From Acorus gramineus (lineage: Eukaryota; Streptophyta; Magnoliopsida; Acorales; Acoraceae), in contig CM060847.1 in assembly GCA_030737835.1 (NCBI GenBank), positions 8,029,873-8,093,872 on the forward strand: a DNA stretch of 64,000 nt, in the 5' to 3' direction. Of this stretch, positions 1-11,900 are shown piece after piece. How positions within the stretch are numbered: the stretch's first letter is position 1; every line of letters begins with the position of its first letter. Both the position numbers and the translations under genes were made by a program. A model generated the notes under the pieces. It was not told the DNA's origin. It was given only the letters and a program-made list of their open reading frames with translations, and did no database searches.

Positions 1-529
1 AATTTTTTCAGTTTTACAACTTAAAAGGGTTATTTTTTATAACTACACATCAAAAAAAATTTACAACTTATTCTAAAAAACATCTCATACAGTTACAATA
101 AACATGTCTACTTGTTTTTTTAAAATTTTAAATCTAAAATTTATAATCTATAATCCATAAATTTAAGCTGCAATAAACGTGGCCATAGTGTGACTAATAG
201 TCAGGGCCATCCATCTTGTAATTAGAAAAACTTGTAACCTTTTTTCATGCAATAAAATTCTTACCTACCGATGAAAATAAAAATAAATTCCATCATAAGA
301 ACAAACAATATTTTTATTTATTCACTTTGGCACAAACAATAAAAAAAACTGATGAAATCAAAAATAAGTTTTTTTCCACCGGCTTTTCTTTTACTCAAAC
401 TCATTCACTTTCCTTCATTTTTCTTACAAGAGTGCACACACTCTCTCTCCAAATGTTGATTCAAACTAAACACAATGACTGAAAAGTTTAGACAATTGCA
501 TTCAATTTCCTGTTGCCTAATGACTCAAT
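1..529. other. AT-rich intergenic sequence, no gene seen
   Basis: No convincing open frame, RNA gene or bounded repeat. The stretch is rich in A and T runs and precedes a decayed RNase H relic. Confidence 0.6.
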
Positions 530-954
530 TCAGGGCTCAGTGCTTTTGAAAGCTTCAAACCTATGCGGCAAGTGAAAATGTGAAATTGTATTGTATGGTG
601 AGGGGATACCAAAAGGCCATTCTATGCTCTGACTCACAGCAGGTGGTACAAATTTTAAATAGCAATGTTGAGGGACCTCCACAGCTTTTCAATCTTATAC
701 GTCAAATTCGTACCACTGGGAATCAAATAGGTAACACTATTTTCATTAAATTAGATCGGCAATATGTTTGTGGCCCGGAGTGCATTGCGCGGAAAGCACG
801 AAGACAAAGGTGTTCTATGCCTATGGATGCATTCCAGCTTGAGTGGGAAAAAAATTTTCTGGCACCAGTTTTTTCACATTTTGTACTATGTATACAACAG
901 GTAGAGGCTCAGTTTTTTGGGCCTTTCCAAGCTGATGTACAGGTTGTTGTATAA
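530..954 (+). pseudogene. RNase H-like (RVT_3 type) relic, probably from a LINE
   Basis: An open stretch (580-954) reads as a plant RNase H-like domain. It has CSDSQQVVQILN, matching the usual (e/c)SDSxxVV strand, then a helix with PQLFNLIRQIR. A decayed C-terminal motif KLDRQYVCGPECIARKARR corresponds to the usual hxxRxxNxxADxLAkxAR. The homology appears to continue upstream to about 530, where a stop interrupts it (RAQCF, stop, KLQTYAASENVK). No start codon, promoter or intron structure supports a working gene. This domain is found at the end of plant LINE ORF2 and in some host RNase H-like proteins. The possible poly(A) tail at 1549-1561, downstream of a foldback insertion, favours a LINE. 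Family assignment rests on motif spacing only. Confidence 0.5.
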
Positions 955-1490
955 GTGATGAGTCTCCAAAACATAGACTTTATATACCTCGTTACAGATT
1001 TAATTAAGCATATACCTCGTTAGATGATGTATATACCTAATTAAATTTTTTCTTACACTTGTTAAAAACGGATTCATTCAATTTGAAATTGAGCGATATG
1101 CATTTTTTATCAAAGCATATACCTCATTAGATGATATTTACTATTTAAAAATAAATAAAAACATGTGAGGTCTGAGTTTTTGTTGATAAATGGGACTGAG
1201 TGTATCTTTTTCCATAAGTGATATTTTAGTAATGGAAAATGTTAGACTCATCACATTCACCAACCAAAGCTCAAACCTCACATGTTTTTATTTTTTTTTA
1301 AATAATAAACATCATCTAATAAGGCATATGTTTTGATAAAAAGTGCATATCGTTCCATTTCGAGTTAAATGAACCCATTTTTAATAAGTGTAAGAAAATA
1401 TTTAATGTGGTATATACAGCATCTAACAAGGTATATGCTTCACTGGTTTCTAACATGGTATATTAGACTGTGTTTTAAACTGAAAAAAAT
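955..1490. mobile_element. Foldback / long inverted-repeat element
   Basis: The two halves are imperfect reverse complements centred near 1215. Left-arm landmarks GCATATACCTCGTTAGATGATG, CTTACACTTGTTAAAAA and AAAACATGTGAGGT reappear inverted on the right around 1425, 1385 and 1275. Arms are about 250 bp, there is a short unique centre and no ORF. I could not find a clean target-site duplication, so the ends are approximate. It is probably a non-autonomous DNA transposon. Related fragments with the TATACCTCGTTA motif occur near 1650-1850 and 48060-48110. Confidence 0.6.
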
Positions 1491-1525
1491 ACTGTGTAAC
1501 AGCACTCGTAAGTAATATATTGAAT

Positions 1526-1561
1526 GCCCTTTGAGGGCTCTTTTCACCAAAAAAAAAAAAA
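1526..1561 (+). repeat. Small hairpin followed by poly(A): possible LINE 3' tail
   Basis: GCCCTTTGAGGGC forms a small hairpin and is followed by TCTTTTCACC and a run of A. Together with the RNase H relic upstream on the same strand, this may be the 3' end of a LINE that was later split by the foldback element. No target duplication was found. Confidence 0.3.
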
Positions 1562-1970
1562 TCCTATTGTATGATCGGCCTCCCCAATTTTATTAATACA
1601 CACCAAACCCATTTTATTTGCACTAGTAAGGGTCCAACTAGTTATATGCATGATATACCTAATTAGATGAGGTTAATTATTTTAAAAAATAAGTAAAATA
1701 TGTGCAGATTGTGAGATTGCTCACAGGTTTGTCCCTAACGTTATCAAATAATATTAGAGCTTGCTACACTCAATCCTTTTACAATCCCATACAGTTTCAT
1801 ATGCTTTGTTAGTGCCCTGCACTTATTGTAACGAAGTATATACCTCGTTAAAATTTCTCATATTTTTCATAAATGTTATAATTCAATTCATTGAACTATA
1901 TATTTTACTTCCTATAAAAATACATACTTAAATTGATGATTTATATCATTTTTAAAAATAAAACATGTAG

Positions 1971-2267
1971 GGCTAGTTTGATGAGGGGATAAGGTTTTGA
2001 GAATAAGTTGTCTTAATTTTAGAGGATAAAAAGTTCATCAATTTTGTTCATATTTATATTTGTCAAAATTAGAATAAAAAGTGAGGATAAATGTAATCTT
2101 AACCTTTAGATGGGACAAAATATATTTATTTTCATTTCACAATCAGGACAACTGTCCATAGTTTATTCCAATTATTTTTTATATCAAACAGGAATAAACT
2201 GTCATCTCACTCACTTATTTTCATAATTATCCTTTATCCTAACATTTATCCCGTTATCAAACCAGCC
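1971..2267. mobile_element. MITE, about 297 bp, with terminal inverted repeats
   Basis: The left end GGCTAGTTTGATGAGGGGATAA pairs with the right end, whose reverse complement reads GGCTGGTTTGATAACGGGATAA. No coding capacity. It is flanked by CATGTAG (1964-1970) and CATGGAG (2268-2274), a possible 7-8 bp target duplication with one mismatch, suggesting a hAT-type non-autonomous element. Confidence 0.65.
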
Positions 2268-2679
2268 CATGGAGTCTGCATTTGTATATTGCTTGAAAAA
2301 GAGGTTACAAAATGTAAAAATGAAGTTAAAAAAAACGAGTGGGGATCATAGAAATGTAGAAATGATGTCAAAAAAAAAACAAAAAAAGAACAATGCAATG
2401 TTATATATTCTTTTCTTGTTGGCCGGATGGACCATATTAGCCTGTTTCTTGGTGTGGCTTTTTATTCAGCGTCTTTGCATGTTCTTCCGGTGTGGGTCTT
2501 GTTTTAAAGAAAAGAAAAAAAATGAATGAGAGGTAGTGGCGTGGTGGAATCGGATGCAGGCTCGCCCTGCCGCCGGCTGGTTGCTCACCCAATCACGACC
2601 AAAACGTCAACTTTCGCTTGCGATAGAGGATAAAGTGGAGAAATCTTATCCGATTGTCTTGGCGTGAGGGTGATAGATA

Positions 2680-5390
2680 CTGAGATACATGTATGGATGA
2701 TTTCTGAAGTAGGCCACCCACCCACCTCCAGCTGATAGGTATATAGATTGATAGCCCAAAAAATTAATCTTATTAGAAAAAGGCAGACATCAGAAAATGT
2801 ATCGAACAAGTGTTTGCTAACGTGTTTCACCTGCTTTCCTTTCCCACGCGCGTCAGCCAAAGATTGAAAAAACATACAAGTAATATTATTTTATTGGATA
2901 CACACGAAGAACGTGGGAAAGGGTGCGTCGAAGAAGCTTCTTTCTTCTTGTTTGGTTTGACTACTACTGTAACCGGTGACCTTGAGAATTCATACAAGGA
3001 AAACGAAGAGGGGAGGGAGCGCGCTCTGGTTTTGACTCTTATTACTATTTTGAAAATAAATATATATATAATATTATTTACAAAACATCACTGTAAAGTA
3101 TTGGATAATAAAAAGAATATTATAATGAAAACAATAAGAAACAAACGCGGACCGATGAAGATGGAGAGGGCGACAAGAACATGAAGAAGCGGGCTGCTAA
3201 TTAAATAGATTTCCTTATCTTTTTTTCCCCCCGCCCACTGCAAAAGAAGTGGGGGTGAGGAGTGAGGAAGAGTGGATTCGATCTCTTGTTAGTAGATCAG
3301 TAATTATTACTTATTATCATTATTAATTTTAGAGTTCTGAGTGTGAGGCCCATTCGACCATGGGGGGAGGAGGAGGAGGACCAATTGCGAACGGCGGTGA
3401 TCAAGGTGTTCATATGGGTGGAAACCACCGTCACCACCACCACCACCACCACCACCAGCGGCGGAGGGGCCGCAGGGTGCTGCCGGACTTCCTGCAGAGT
3501 GTGAACCTGAGGCACGTGAAATTGGGTTACCACTACTTGGTATCCCACATTCTGGCCCTTCTCCTCATCCCTCTCATGGCTGCCATTCTTATCGAGGCAT
3601 CCCGCGCCAGTCCCGACGACCTCAGACGCCTTTGGCTCTCCCTCCAGCAGGACCACCTCGTCAGTGTCCTCGTTGCCTCCGCCTTCCTCGTCTTCGCCTC
3701 CACCGCTTACCTGTCCACCCGTCCCCGCCCCATATACCTAGTTGACTTCGCGTGCTACCGCCCTCCTGACCGCCTCTCCGCCCCACCCGACCGCTTCATG
3801 GCTCACTCCCGCCTCTGCGAAAAGTTCGACGAGTCGTCCCTCCAGTTCCAGGAGCGAATCCTCGAGCGCTCCGGCCTTGGTGAGGAAACCTACCTACCCG
3901 ACGCACTCCACAACCTCCCCCCAAAACCTTCCATGGCCGCCGCCCGCCAGGAGGCCGAGGCCGTCATGTTCGGGGCCCTCGACTCTCTCTTCCGCAACAC
4001 GTCCCTCAACCCCCGAGACATCGGCATCCTCGTCGTCAACTGCAGCCTCTTCAACCCAACCCCGTCCCTCTCCGCCATGATCGTCAACCGCTACCACCTC
4101 CGCGGCAACATACGCACCTTCAACCTTGGCGGGATGGGTTGCAGCGCCGGGGTCATCTCCCTCGACCTCGCCCGTGACCTCCTGCAGGTTCACCGATCTA
4201 CTTACGCCGTCGTCGTGAGCACCGAAAACATCACCCAGAACTGGTACTTTGGCAACCGCAAATCCATGCTCATCCCCAACTGTCTCTTTCGTGTCGGATG
4301 TTCGGCGGTTCTCCTCTCCAACCGTCGCTTTGACCGGTCCCGCGCCAAGTATCGCCTTGCCCACGTGGTGAGGACGCACCGGGGAGCTGATGACCGTGCT
4401 TTCAGGTGCGTGTACCAGGAGGAGGACAACGCGGGGAAGGTCGGCGTTTCCCTCTCCAAGGACCTGATGGCCATCGCAGGGGAGGCGCTCAAGGCCAACA
4501 TCACGACCCTTGGGCCTCTCGTCCTTCCCATATCCGAGCAGCTCCTCTTCTTCGCCTCCCTCGTTGCCAGGAAGATCCTCAAGAAAAGCGCAGCAAATGT
4601 CATGAAACCGTACATCCCCGACTTCAAGCTCGCCTTTGAACACTTCTGCATCCATGCTGGGGGAAGAGCAGTGATTGACGAGCTAGAGAACAACCTTCAG
4701 CTGCTCCCCTCCCACGTCGAGGCATCAAGGATGACTCTCCACCGATTTGGTAATACATCCTCCAGCTCCATCTGGTATGAACTCGCCTACCTCGAGGCGA
4801 AGGGGCGCATCCGCAGTGGTCACCGAGTCTGGCAGATTGCATTTGGCAGCGGCTTCAAGTGCAACAGTGTTGTCTGGCACGCCCTCCGTAACGTCAAGCC
4901 CTCCCCTGGAAGTCCGTGGGAGGATTGCGTCCACCGCTACCCGATACAGATTATTGATGGCTTCCCTCAGAGTCAGTAGGACTCATTGGACATCTGACTA
5001 TAATATTGGATCCTGCAGAAACTCTTTGAAGAAAAGGGAGCTCTTTTTCTTTTCTCTTATTCTTCTTTTCTTTTTTTCATTTTTGTGTTGTGGAGTATCT
5101 GCCCATATGCTTCCTCTCTTATATACCCATTGATTGGAAGCCGTAGATGATTTATTTATCTGCCCTGTTTCTTAAAAAAATTCTCTCGCTCCTCTCCTCT
5201 GTCCTGAATCCTTGGACTGCGTGTCTAATTGTCTGAAAGTATTTGCTTGTTCATTTTTGTATCCATTAAACAGTTTGTTTTATGGTACCATTCCTTGTCT
5301 GTACTTTTCTCTTGTACAGCTGGAGGTAATTGTAAATTGGATCATGTAAATAGATATGTGATTGTCCTGCCTTTACTAGTCAGTGACATC
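2680..5390 (+). repeat. Tandem duplication unit 1 (KCS gene plus flanks)
   Basis: Homology with unit 2 extends beyond the coding region. In the 5' flank TCTGAAGTAGGC near 2701 matches TCCGAAGTAGGC near 17271, and GGGCTGCTAATTAA occurs near 3190 and near 17668. In the 3' flank TTGTCTGAAAG (5229 and 19640), TATCCATTAAA and TTGGATCATGTAAA recur in the same order. Unit boundaries are approximate. Confidence 0.75.
3360..4979 (+). CDS. KCS: 3-ketoacyl-CoA synthase, copy 1 (intronless)
   Basis: Predicted 539-residue condensing enzyme of the endoplasmic reticulum fatty acid elongase. It joins malonyl-CoA to a long-chain acyl-CoA, the rate-setting step towards very-long-chain fatty acids for waxes, cutin/suberin and sphingolipids. 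The order is typical: a variable N-terminus with glycine and histidine runs (residues 2-7 and 25-32), the conserved [20 protein letters not shown], two hydrophobic segments (about 62-80 and 98-117), then the FAE1/CUT1 domain. The catalytic triad is visible: Cys261 in [20 protein letters not shown], His432 in [15 protein letters not shown] and Asn465 in [20 protein letters not shown]. Cys-His-Asn spacing fits the family, and length and lack of introns are normal. The ATG at 3360 starts MGGGGGG, matching the start of copy 2. The N-terminus resembles FIDDLEHEAD-type KCS and the body other clades, so I do not give a number. Substrate chain length cannot be read from sequence. Confidence 0.97.
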   Translation: MGGGGGGPIANGGDQGVHMGGNHRHHHHHHHHQRRRGRRVLPDFLQSVNLRHVKLGYHYLVSHILALLLIPLMAAILIEASRASPDDLRRLWLSLQQDHLVSVLVASAFLVFASTAYLSTRPRPIYLVDFACYRPPDRLSAPPDRFMAHSRLCEKFDESSLQFQERILERSGLGEETYLPDALHNLPPKPSMAAARQEAEAVMFGALDSLFRNTSLNPRDIGILVVNCSLFNPTPSLSAMIVNRYHLRGNIRTFNLGGMGCSAGVISLDLARDLLQVHRSTYAVVVSTENITQNWYFGNRKSMLIPNCLFRVGCSAVLLSNRRFDRSRAKYRLAHVVRTHRGADDRAFRCVYQEEDNAGKVGVSLSKDLMAIAGEALKANITTLGPLVLPISEQLLFFASLVARKILKKSAANVMKPYIPDFKLAFEHFCIHAGGRAVIDELENNLQLLPSHVEASRMTLHRFGNTSSSSIWYELAYLEAKGRIRSGHRVWQIAFGSGFKCNSVVWHALRNVKPSPGSPWEDCVHRYPIQIIDGFPQSQ

Positions 5391-5562
5391 TTTTATCATC
5401 GGTGCACTTTTTGATCGACCTGCCTCCAGCGCTTTCCCGTTCCAATGAGCTGCTGACATTTCATGGCTTTTCCCAGCATCATAAATGCATGCTTTATCAT
5501 CGATTCTCTTTGGCCAGCTCCTACACTTTTCAATACACGGCGCGTCTAATGTCTATCCTCCG

Positions 5563-6294
5563 GGGCGGAGCTACAGCACGGCTTGGCCGGGGTAGGTTGT
5601 ATTATTATCTTTAATTACTATCTTTAATCATGACTGATTATCCTCTATCATACCAATTTATACACGATTGATTATTACCTTATATAAGTTAATTAATTCT
5701 GTCATTATTTGTCCATTACACTAGAGTCATTACTTATCTTGCATTGAAGAGATGTAATTCAATTTCTATCAATCACATGGTTAAACACATTTCTTATACA
5801 ATAATACAAGATGAGAAACGAATTTTCCCTTACTATCAATTTTATCTTGGTTTACATATTTCTTCTACAAAAATATGGTTATAAAATTTTTAAATCTTTG
5901 CTAGAATGATTTTTTTTAATCTTTACCAGCCTAGACATATTGAGATCAATTATATTTTTTTCAGTTATGAAATTTATCAATACAACACTTCACACTAAGA
6001 TGAAAGATCATTTTCTCGTAGCTTCTATGATTATTTACATTGAAATTTTATTTTGTTAGAAATATCTACTCAAATTGAATAAAATATGATTTATATTTTT
6101 TAAAGGATCGTAAATACAGTTTCAATAACATATTTGTAGAAAAACTTAATCTTTTACCTATTTTTGCATATCTATGACAAAATTTACTAGAAATGAAGAA
6201 TAAACTCATTTGGTTTATATAAAATTTAAGTTGTTTATTAGATTTCGAGTTCATCTCAGCCCCTCCCAATATAAAATCCTGATTCCGCCCTTGA
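5563..6294. mobile_element. Candidate inverted-repeat element with GGGCGGA ends
   Basis: The left end GGGGCGGAGCTACAGCAC and the reverse complement of the right end AGGGCGGAATCAGGATTT resemble each other. This GGGCGGA(G/A)(C/T) type of end is common among plant repeats. The inside is AT-rich and non-coding. I found no target duplication and the match is short. Confidence 0.35.
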
Positions 6295-6318
6295 TCATTC
6301 TCAAATATTTTTTTTAAT

Positions 6319-7109
6319 CCACCAACCACAAAAAAAAAAGATGATTTTTTTGTTCCCACCAATTTGATCAGTTCGATCAAATTTAGTTGTCACTTCAAGT
6401 TTTAGACGATTGAACTTAGTCGTCATTTTATATTTTGGGCGACTTAACTTGATCGCTATTTCAGGTTTCGGGCGACCGAACTTGGTCGAACATGGTTTGT
6501 GATAAAGTTTATAATTTTTTTTCTGTGAAACTTTATCCCATAACGTGTATTTTCCTAGGATTCTTCGTGCCACTCCAAGTCTGAGTTGTAATGTAGGAAG
6601 AATCAATCATTATTCTTAAATGTAGAATATGAGAACATTTTTTTTTACATAAATGATGAACAAATTTTCAAAAGCCAGATATAAAACGTGTTTGGATCAA
6701 CTGGTATGTTTTTTTTGTTTTCAAACAAAGAATTTGCTCAACTACGAATTTAAAAGAAGCTTATAAATGATATATATTTGTCTAATAAAATATTTTTCTA
6801 TAAAAATTTAAATTAATTGAAAGTATACCTACTTACATTTTTTTCAGTCTCTTAGCTGTTGTTTGGATAAAAGAATAAATGTAGAATATGATGAATAAAT
6901 TCAAAAATTTATTTGTTTACGAAGAATAGGTAGATATAATTTTAGATCTTATTTGACCAATTTCGGTCGTTCAAAACTTAATAACGACTAAGTTAAGTCG
7001 TCCAAAACCTGAAATGACGACCAAATCTGATCGACTTGGATTGGTGGGAACAGTCAAACACCGAAATTTTTTTTTTTTTTTATAGTAGGTTAATGGAAAT
7101 GTTTGGTGG
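6319..7109. mobile_element. Inverted-repeat element with 33-bp subterminal repeats
   Basis: GTTCCCACCAAT near 6352 and its inverse ATTGGTGGGAAC near 7040 begin two inverted arms. The left arm holds three 33-bp units of the form AGTCGTCATTTxAxxTTTTGGGCGACTTAACTT (about 6381-6490). The right arm holds about two units in opposite orientation (6960-7035). The outer ends CCACCAACC and GGTTTGGTGG-type sequence lie at 6319 and 7109, beside A- and T-runs. No target duplication is visible. Open frames read across the units show an 11-residue periodicity that is a by-product of the repeats. Confidence 0.6.
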
Positions 7110-7397
7110 GGGTAACCGCGCCCTTCAATGTATTCGAATGATTCTGCTTTTCTTTTTGACAATTTTAACGTGGCTTTGATCATGCAAGCCCACTGTTTCT
7201 TCAGTTCACCTCTCACAGGTATCAACATATCAGCTGTTCCTTTTTTCATGTGTTCCTTCATTGTAGCTTGCACAGTTACAAGTATTCACTTGATTCCATG
7301 GACTTATTTGAAGAATCATGAAGTAGGCTATACCATTGAGGGAAACAGTAGTACTTTTCATTAAGATTCTCATGAATCACATTCTGAGTTATATTCA

Positions 7398-7600
7398 GGG
7401 TGTGTTTAGTTGTGTGATTGCGCAGTTTTTGTAATTGTAGAAAGCTGTTTTTCTACAATCGTACAATTAAACAGTTTTATTGTAGTAGCTTCCGACATAC
7501 AGATTTCAGATAAACAGTACTCAAAAGATGCGATTTCAAAAAGCTAGTAGGGTGAGTTTCCTGCAGAATCAATTTTGTAATCGCTCAATCAAACACACTC
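7398..7600. mobile_element. MITE, about 200 bp
   Basis: The left end GGTGTGTTTAGTTGTGTGATTG matches the reverse complement of the right end, GAGTGTGTTTGATTGAGCGATT, as imperfect terminal inverted repeats. It is short, non-coding and typical of hAT-like MITEs. The target duplication is not clear. Confidence 0.6.
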
Positions 7601-7872
7601 AGTCTTCAACCATTTTGATTTTTTTAAAATTTTATATTTATCGAATGAAACATAAATTATTAAGAAAGTTTAAGTAAATATTTTGATAAATACATATTTT
7701 ATTTTTAAAAAATTTCAATTAAGCATACAGCGCGTGTATAGTCAACTTGGGACTGTCACCAGACCACGACAGAGCTACAAATCTTCATCAGAGATCCTGT
7801 GGTTGTGAAAAGTCCACGTTGAAGACCACCATATTCGTGCATATACAATTTCAAATTGAGATTTGTACATTT

Positions 7873-7949
7873 TATAATTGATTGACAAGCTACTGATTTT
7901 GTTTACTTTTTAACTCTGCACCTCTATAATTGACTGACAAGCTACTGAT
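7873..7949 (+). repeat. Short direct repeat, two copies, 52-bp spacing
   Basis: TATAATTGATTGACAAGC is followed by TACTGAT at 7873-7897 and recurs with one change at 7925-7949. It lies directly before the Copia coding region and may mark the broken left junction of that element. Confidence 0.55.
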
Positions 7950-8034
7950 GTCTACAAGGACACCGTTTTGTACCCATTCTTATACCCCGTATGGAGTGTA
8001 ATATTGAGTTATTGTTATTCTCTTTTTGCTATTA

Positions 8035-8995
8035 TGACTACGGATAACACTCAGATCATCGATGTTAAGTTTGATGGTAACAATTATGATGTCTGGTCTA
8101 TTAGTCTTGAACTTCAGCTTGATTATCGTCGCCTATTGGGTCATGTTACTGGCACTAATCTAGCTCCTGTACTTGAACCATCTCCACCGGGTTCTGATGA
8201 GACAACCATCAAGGCCAGAGCTGAGGCGTATACTAAGGCTTTGTTGACATGGAAGGAGGCCGATTCTCGGGTGAAAGCTTATATTGCTTCTTCGGTTATT
8301 CCAAATATCCGTAAACATTTGAAGCCGTTCATTACAGCCAAGGAATATTGGGACTTTCTGAAGAATTTCTATACGCAGACCGATGGTGCTCAGGAATTCT
8401 ATCTACATCAGGCCATTTCTACTTCTTATCAAGGGGAGCTTTCTATTCGTGATTTTTATTCTCTTTTGTCTGATTACTGGGATCAACTCGCACCTATGGA
8501 TCCTCAGATGGAGGGTATTTTTCTGACACGCTATCGTGAGTACCGTAATCGTCAACGATTGTACCAATTCTTGATGCGTCTTCGTCCTGAGTTCGAGGCT
8601 ATTCGTGCACAGATTCTTCATCGTTCTCCCAAACCGTCTCTTGATACGGTTCTTTTTGAGTTAGTTGCTGAGGAGACGCGTCTTCGCACTGTTGTCACTC
8701 CGCCTATCGTTGATCACAGTTCTGTCAATGTTGCACATCGTCAAGACAATCGCTACACTCGGGTCACTTGCTATTATTGCCATAAATTTGGACACGTGCA
8801 ATCTGAATGTCGTAAGCGTGCTCGTGATGGTGCTCCTCTTGTTTATGTACCTCGCACTTCAGCTCCTGGAGCATTTCCTCCAGCACCTCGTCCACTAGAT
8901 CCTGCAGCATCACGTGCACTAGCGCCTCGGGCGCAAGCACCTCGGGCACCTACTACAGTTCCTCCACGTCGCTCTCAGCCTCGACCTGCAGCTGC
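8035..8995 (+). pseudogene. Copia gag (capsid/nucleocapsid) region
   Basis: It starts at an ATG giving MTTDNTQIIDVKFDGNNYDVW, the usual start of plant Copia gag. A UBN2-type gag domain follows, then the CCHC knuckle CYYCHKFGHVQSEC at about residues 242-255. The ATG at 8035 is preferred over upstream in-frame codons because the conserved block begins there. A proline/alanine-rich linker leads to a frameshift near 8990-9000, after which the QLHLQQQQLQDMLRS linker is in another frame. In an intact element gag and pol form one polyprotein. Confidence 0.85.
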
Positions 8996-11900
8996 TTTGC
9001 ATCTGATTTTTCTACTGATCCGCCGGCATATTCTTCCTCTCAGATCACTGAGAGTCTTGCGCAGCTCCACCTTCAACAACAACAGCTTCAAGATATGCTT
9101 CGCTCAGTGACTGGTAGTGATTCATCTGCTCCCTTTTCTGCTTCTACTGCGGCGACAGGTAACCTTACCTCCTCATGGATTCTTGACTCTGGGGCTTCCC
9201 ATCATATGACTTCTCAGGCATCCTTTATTAGTTGTCCTACTCGCGTGTTTCCCACTCCTGTTATTCGTACGGCAGATGGGACTCCTCTGTCTGTGTCGAG
9301 TTCTGGTTCTCTTGCTGATCCTTCTCATCGATTTCAACTTCCTGATGTTTTTCATGTTCCTGGTCTATCACTAAATTTGCTTTCTGTTGGTCAAATTGCG
9401 GATCATGATTGTCTCATTACTTTTGATTCTTCTACTTGTTCTGTACAGGATCGTCGTACGGGGAAGCAGATTGGGACAGGCTCTAGACGCGGTGGGCTCT
9501 ACTACATGGATCATCTTCATATTCCTTCGTCTTCTGCAGCTTCTGCTCGCTTGATTTCTTCTTCTCCTTCCTCCTTTGATGTATGGCACCGCCGTCTTGG
9601 CCATCTCTCTCCTCCAAGACTTCGTTATCTAATAAGTACCGGTGTTTTAGGTTCCTTTTCAAAAACTGAGCTTCAACCATGTGTGGGCTGCAAGTTGGCA
9701 AAACACTTGGCTCTTCCATTTCCTACTAGTAAACACATTTCTGCTTCTCCTTTTGATCTAGTTCACTCTGATGTTTGGGGTCCCTCCCCTATTCCTTCTA
9801 AAGGGGGTAACCGTTATTATGTTATTTTTATTGATGATTTCTCTCGCTTTACCTGGATATATTTGATGCATAGTCGTTCTGAGTTGTTACCCATCTATAA
9901 ATCTTTTGCTACAATGGTTGAAACTCAGTTTTCCAAACGCATCAAGGTGTTTCGCTCTGATTGTGGGGGGAATATTGTTCTCGTGCTTTTCGTGATTTTT
10001 TATCCTCCCAAGGCACTCTACCAAGCTTTCCACTCCTTATGCTCATCAGCAGAACGGGGTTGCTGAGCGCAAACACCGTCATATCCTCGAAACGACCCGG
10101 TCCTTACTCCTCTCTGCTTCTGTTCCTGTTCAGTTTTGGGGTGAGGCTGTTCTTACAAGTGTATCTCATCAATCGCACTCCTTCGTCTATCACTGCTGGC
10201 ATCTCCCCCTTTCAGCGTCTTTATCATAGTCCTCCTGATTATTCTCGTCTTCGTGTTTTTGGATGCACGTGTTTTGTCCTACTTCCTCCTCTTGAGCGTA
10301 CCAAATTGTCTCCTCGTTCCACTATGTGTGTTTTTCTTGGGTATAGTAATGAGATCAAAGGATATCGATGCTATGATCCTGTTGCTCGTCGTCTTCGGAC
10401 ATCTTGTCATGTCACATTCTTTGAGAGTCATCCATACTACGCTCTTCGCTCGCCTCCTGTTCCTCTTCCCCCATCCACGGTTGAGGAAGTCACATTTTTG
10501 GACTTTTCCATTCCTGATTTCTCATCTTCATCTTTTACTCCTGAGTCATCTACTCCGTCTGTACCTGACCACTCTTCCTCGTCAGTCCCATCTTCACCCT
10601 TGCGTCTTCGTCAACTTCTTTTCCGGATGATTCACGTGGGACGGTTCTGTCTACTCCTACACCTGTTCCTGATGCTGCTTCGCCAGAAGACGATTCTGCT
10701 TCCGCACCAGTTGCTCCTCGTCGCAATCCGCCTCGCGCTCGTCGACCTCCTCAACGACTCAGCTTGGTTGCCTCTGATTCTTTTTCTCCTAGTTTTCAGT
10801 GTTTTCTTTCAGCTGTTTCCACTCATTGGGAGCCCCAATCATATCGTGAGGCTGTCGGCATTCCAGAATGGGAAGGTGCTATGGCAGAGGAGCTTAGTGC
10901 ATTACAACGCACTCATACGTGGAAAATTGTACCACTTCCTCCAGGGAAGACTCCTATCAGCTGTAAGTGGGTTTATAAGATCAAGACCAACTCTGATGGT
11001 TCGATTGAGCGTCACAAGGCTCGGTTGGTTGCCCGTGGTTTCACTCAGCAGCATGGTATTGATTATGATGAGACATTTGCTCCTGTAGCAAAGATGACAA
11101 CTGTTCGTACTTTGATTTCTGTTGCTTCTGTTCGTCAATGGCCCATTTATCAGCTTGATGTCAAGAACGCTTTTCTTCATGGTGATTTATCAGAGGAGGT
11201 TTACATGACTCCTCCTCCGGGTCTTCCTCATTCATCTGGTCATGTATGCCATCTTCACCGCGCTCTCTATGGTCTCAAGCAGGCTCCTCGTGCTTGGTTC
11301 GCTCGATTCACTGATGCTATCTGTGCTGCTGGGTTTGTTCGAGTTCCTCTGATCCAGCTTTATTTGTTCACACCTCTGGTCCTCATCGTACTATCCTGCT
11401 GCTTTATGTTGATGACATGATCATCACCGGCGATGATTCGTCTCATATACAGTCGGTCAAGCAACATCTTCAGCGTCAATTTGAGATGAAAGATCTTGGC
11501 AAACTTCGCTATTTTCTAGGCTTGGAAGTTGCTTCTGCTCCGCGTGGTTATCTTCTCTCACAACGCAAGTATACTGCTGACTTGATCGACCGTGCCTGTC
11601 TAACTGATGATCGCATTTCTCCCACTCCTATTGAGCTTCATGCTAAGCTCCGGCCTGACGATGGAGAACCACTCTCTGATGTTACTCGTTATAGACAGCT
11701 TGTTGGAAGCCTCGTCTATCTCACTGTCACTCGTCCTGACATTGCCTATGCTGTGCATATTGTCAGTCAGTTTGTCGCTGCCCCTCGTACTGTTCATTAT
11801 GCAGCAGTTCTTCGGATTATACGCTATCTACGTGGCACTATATCTCGTGCTCTGCTGTTACCGTCTTCTTCTACTCTTGAACTTCGCGCTTATACTGATG

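Noticed and set aside
2269-2529. 86-codon frame with one hydrophobic segment
   Set aside because: Lys/Asn-rich from A-runs, starts at the MITE edge, and has no family resemblance or gene structure.
2810-3184. 124-codon frame upstream of KCS copy 1
   Set aside because: Low-complexity, AT-driven, and not conserved in the duplicated flank of copy 2.
3894-4655. 253-codon minus-strand frame inside KCS copy 1 (and the similar 17973-18644 in copy 2)
   Set aside because: Antisense shadow of GC-rich coding sequence. The plus-strand KCS with catalytic residues explains the region.
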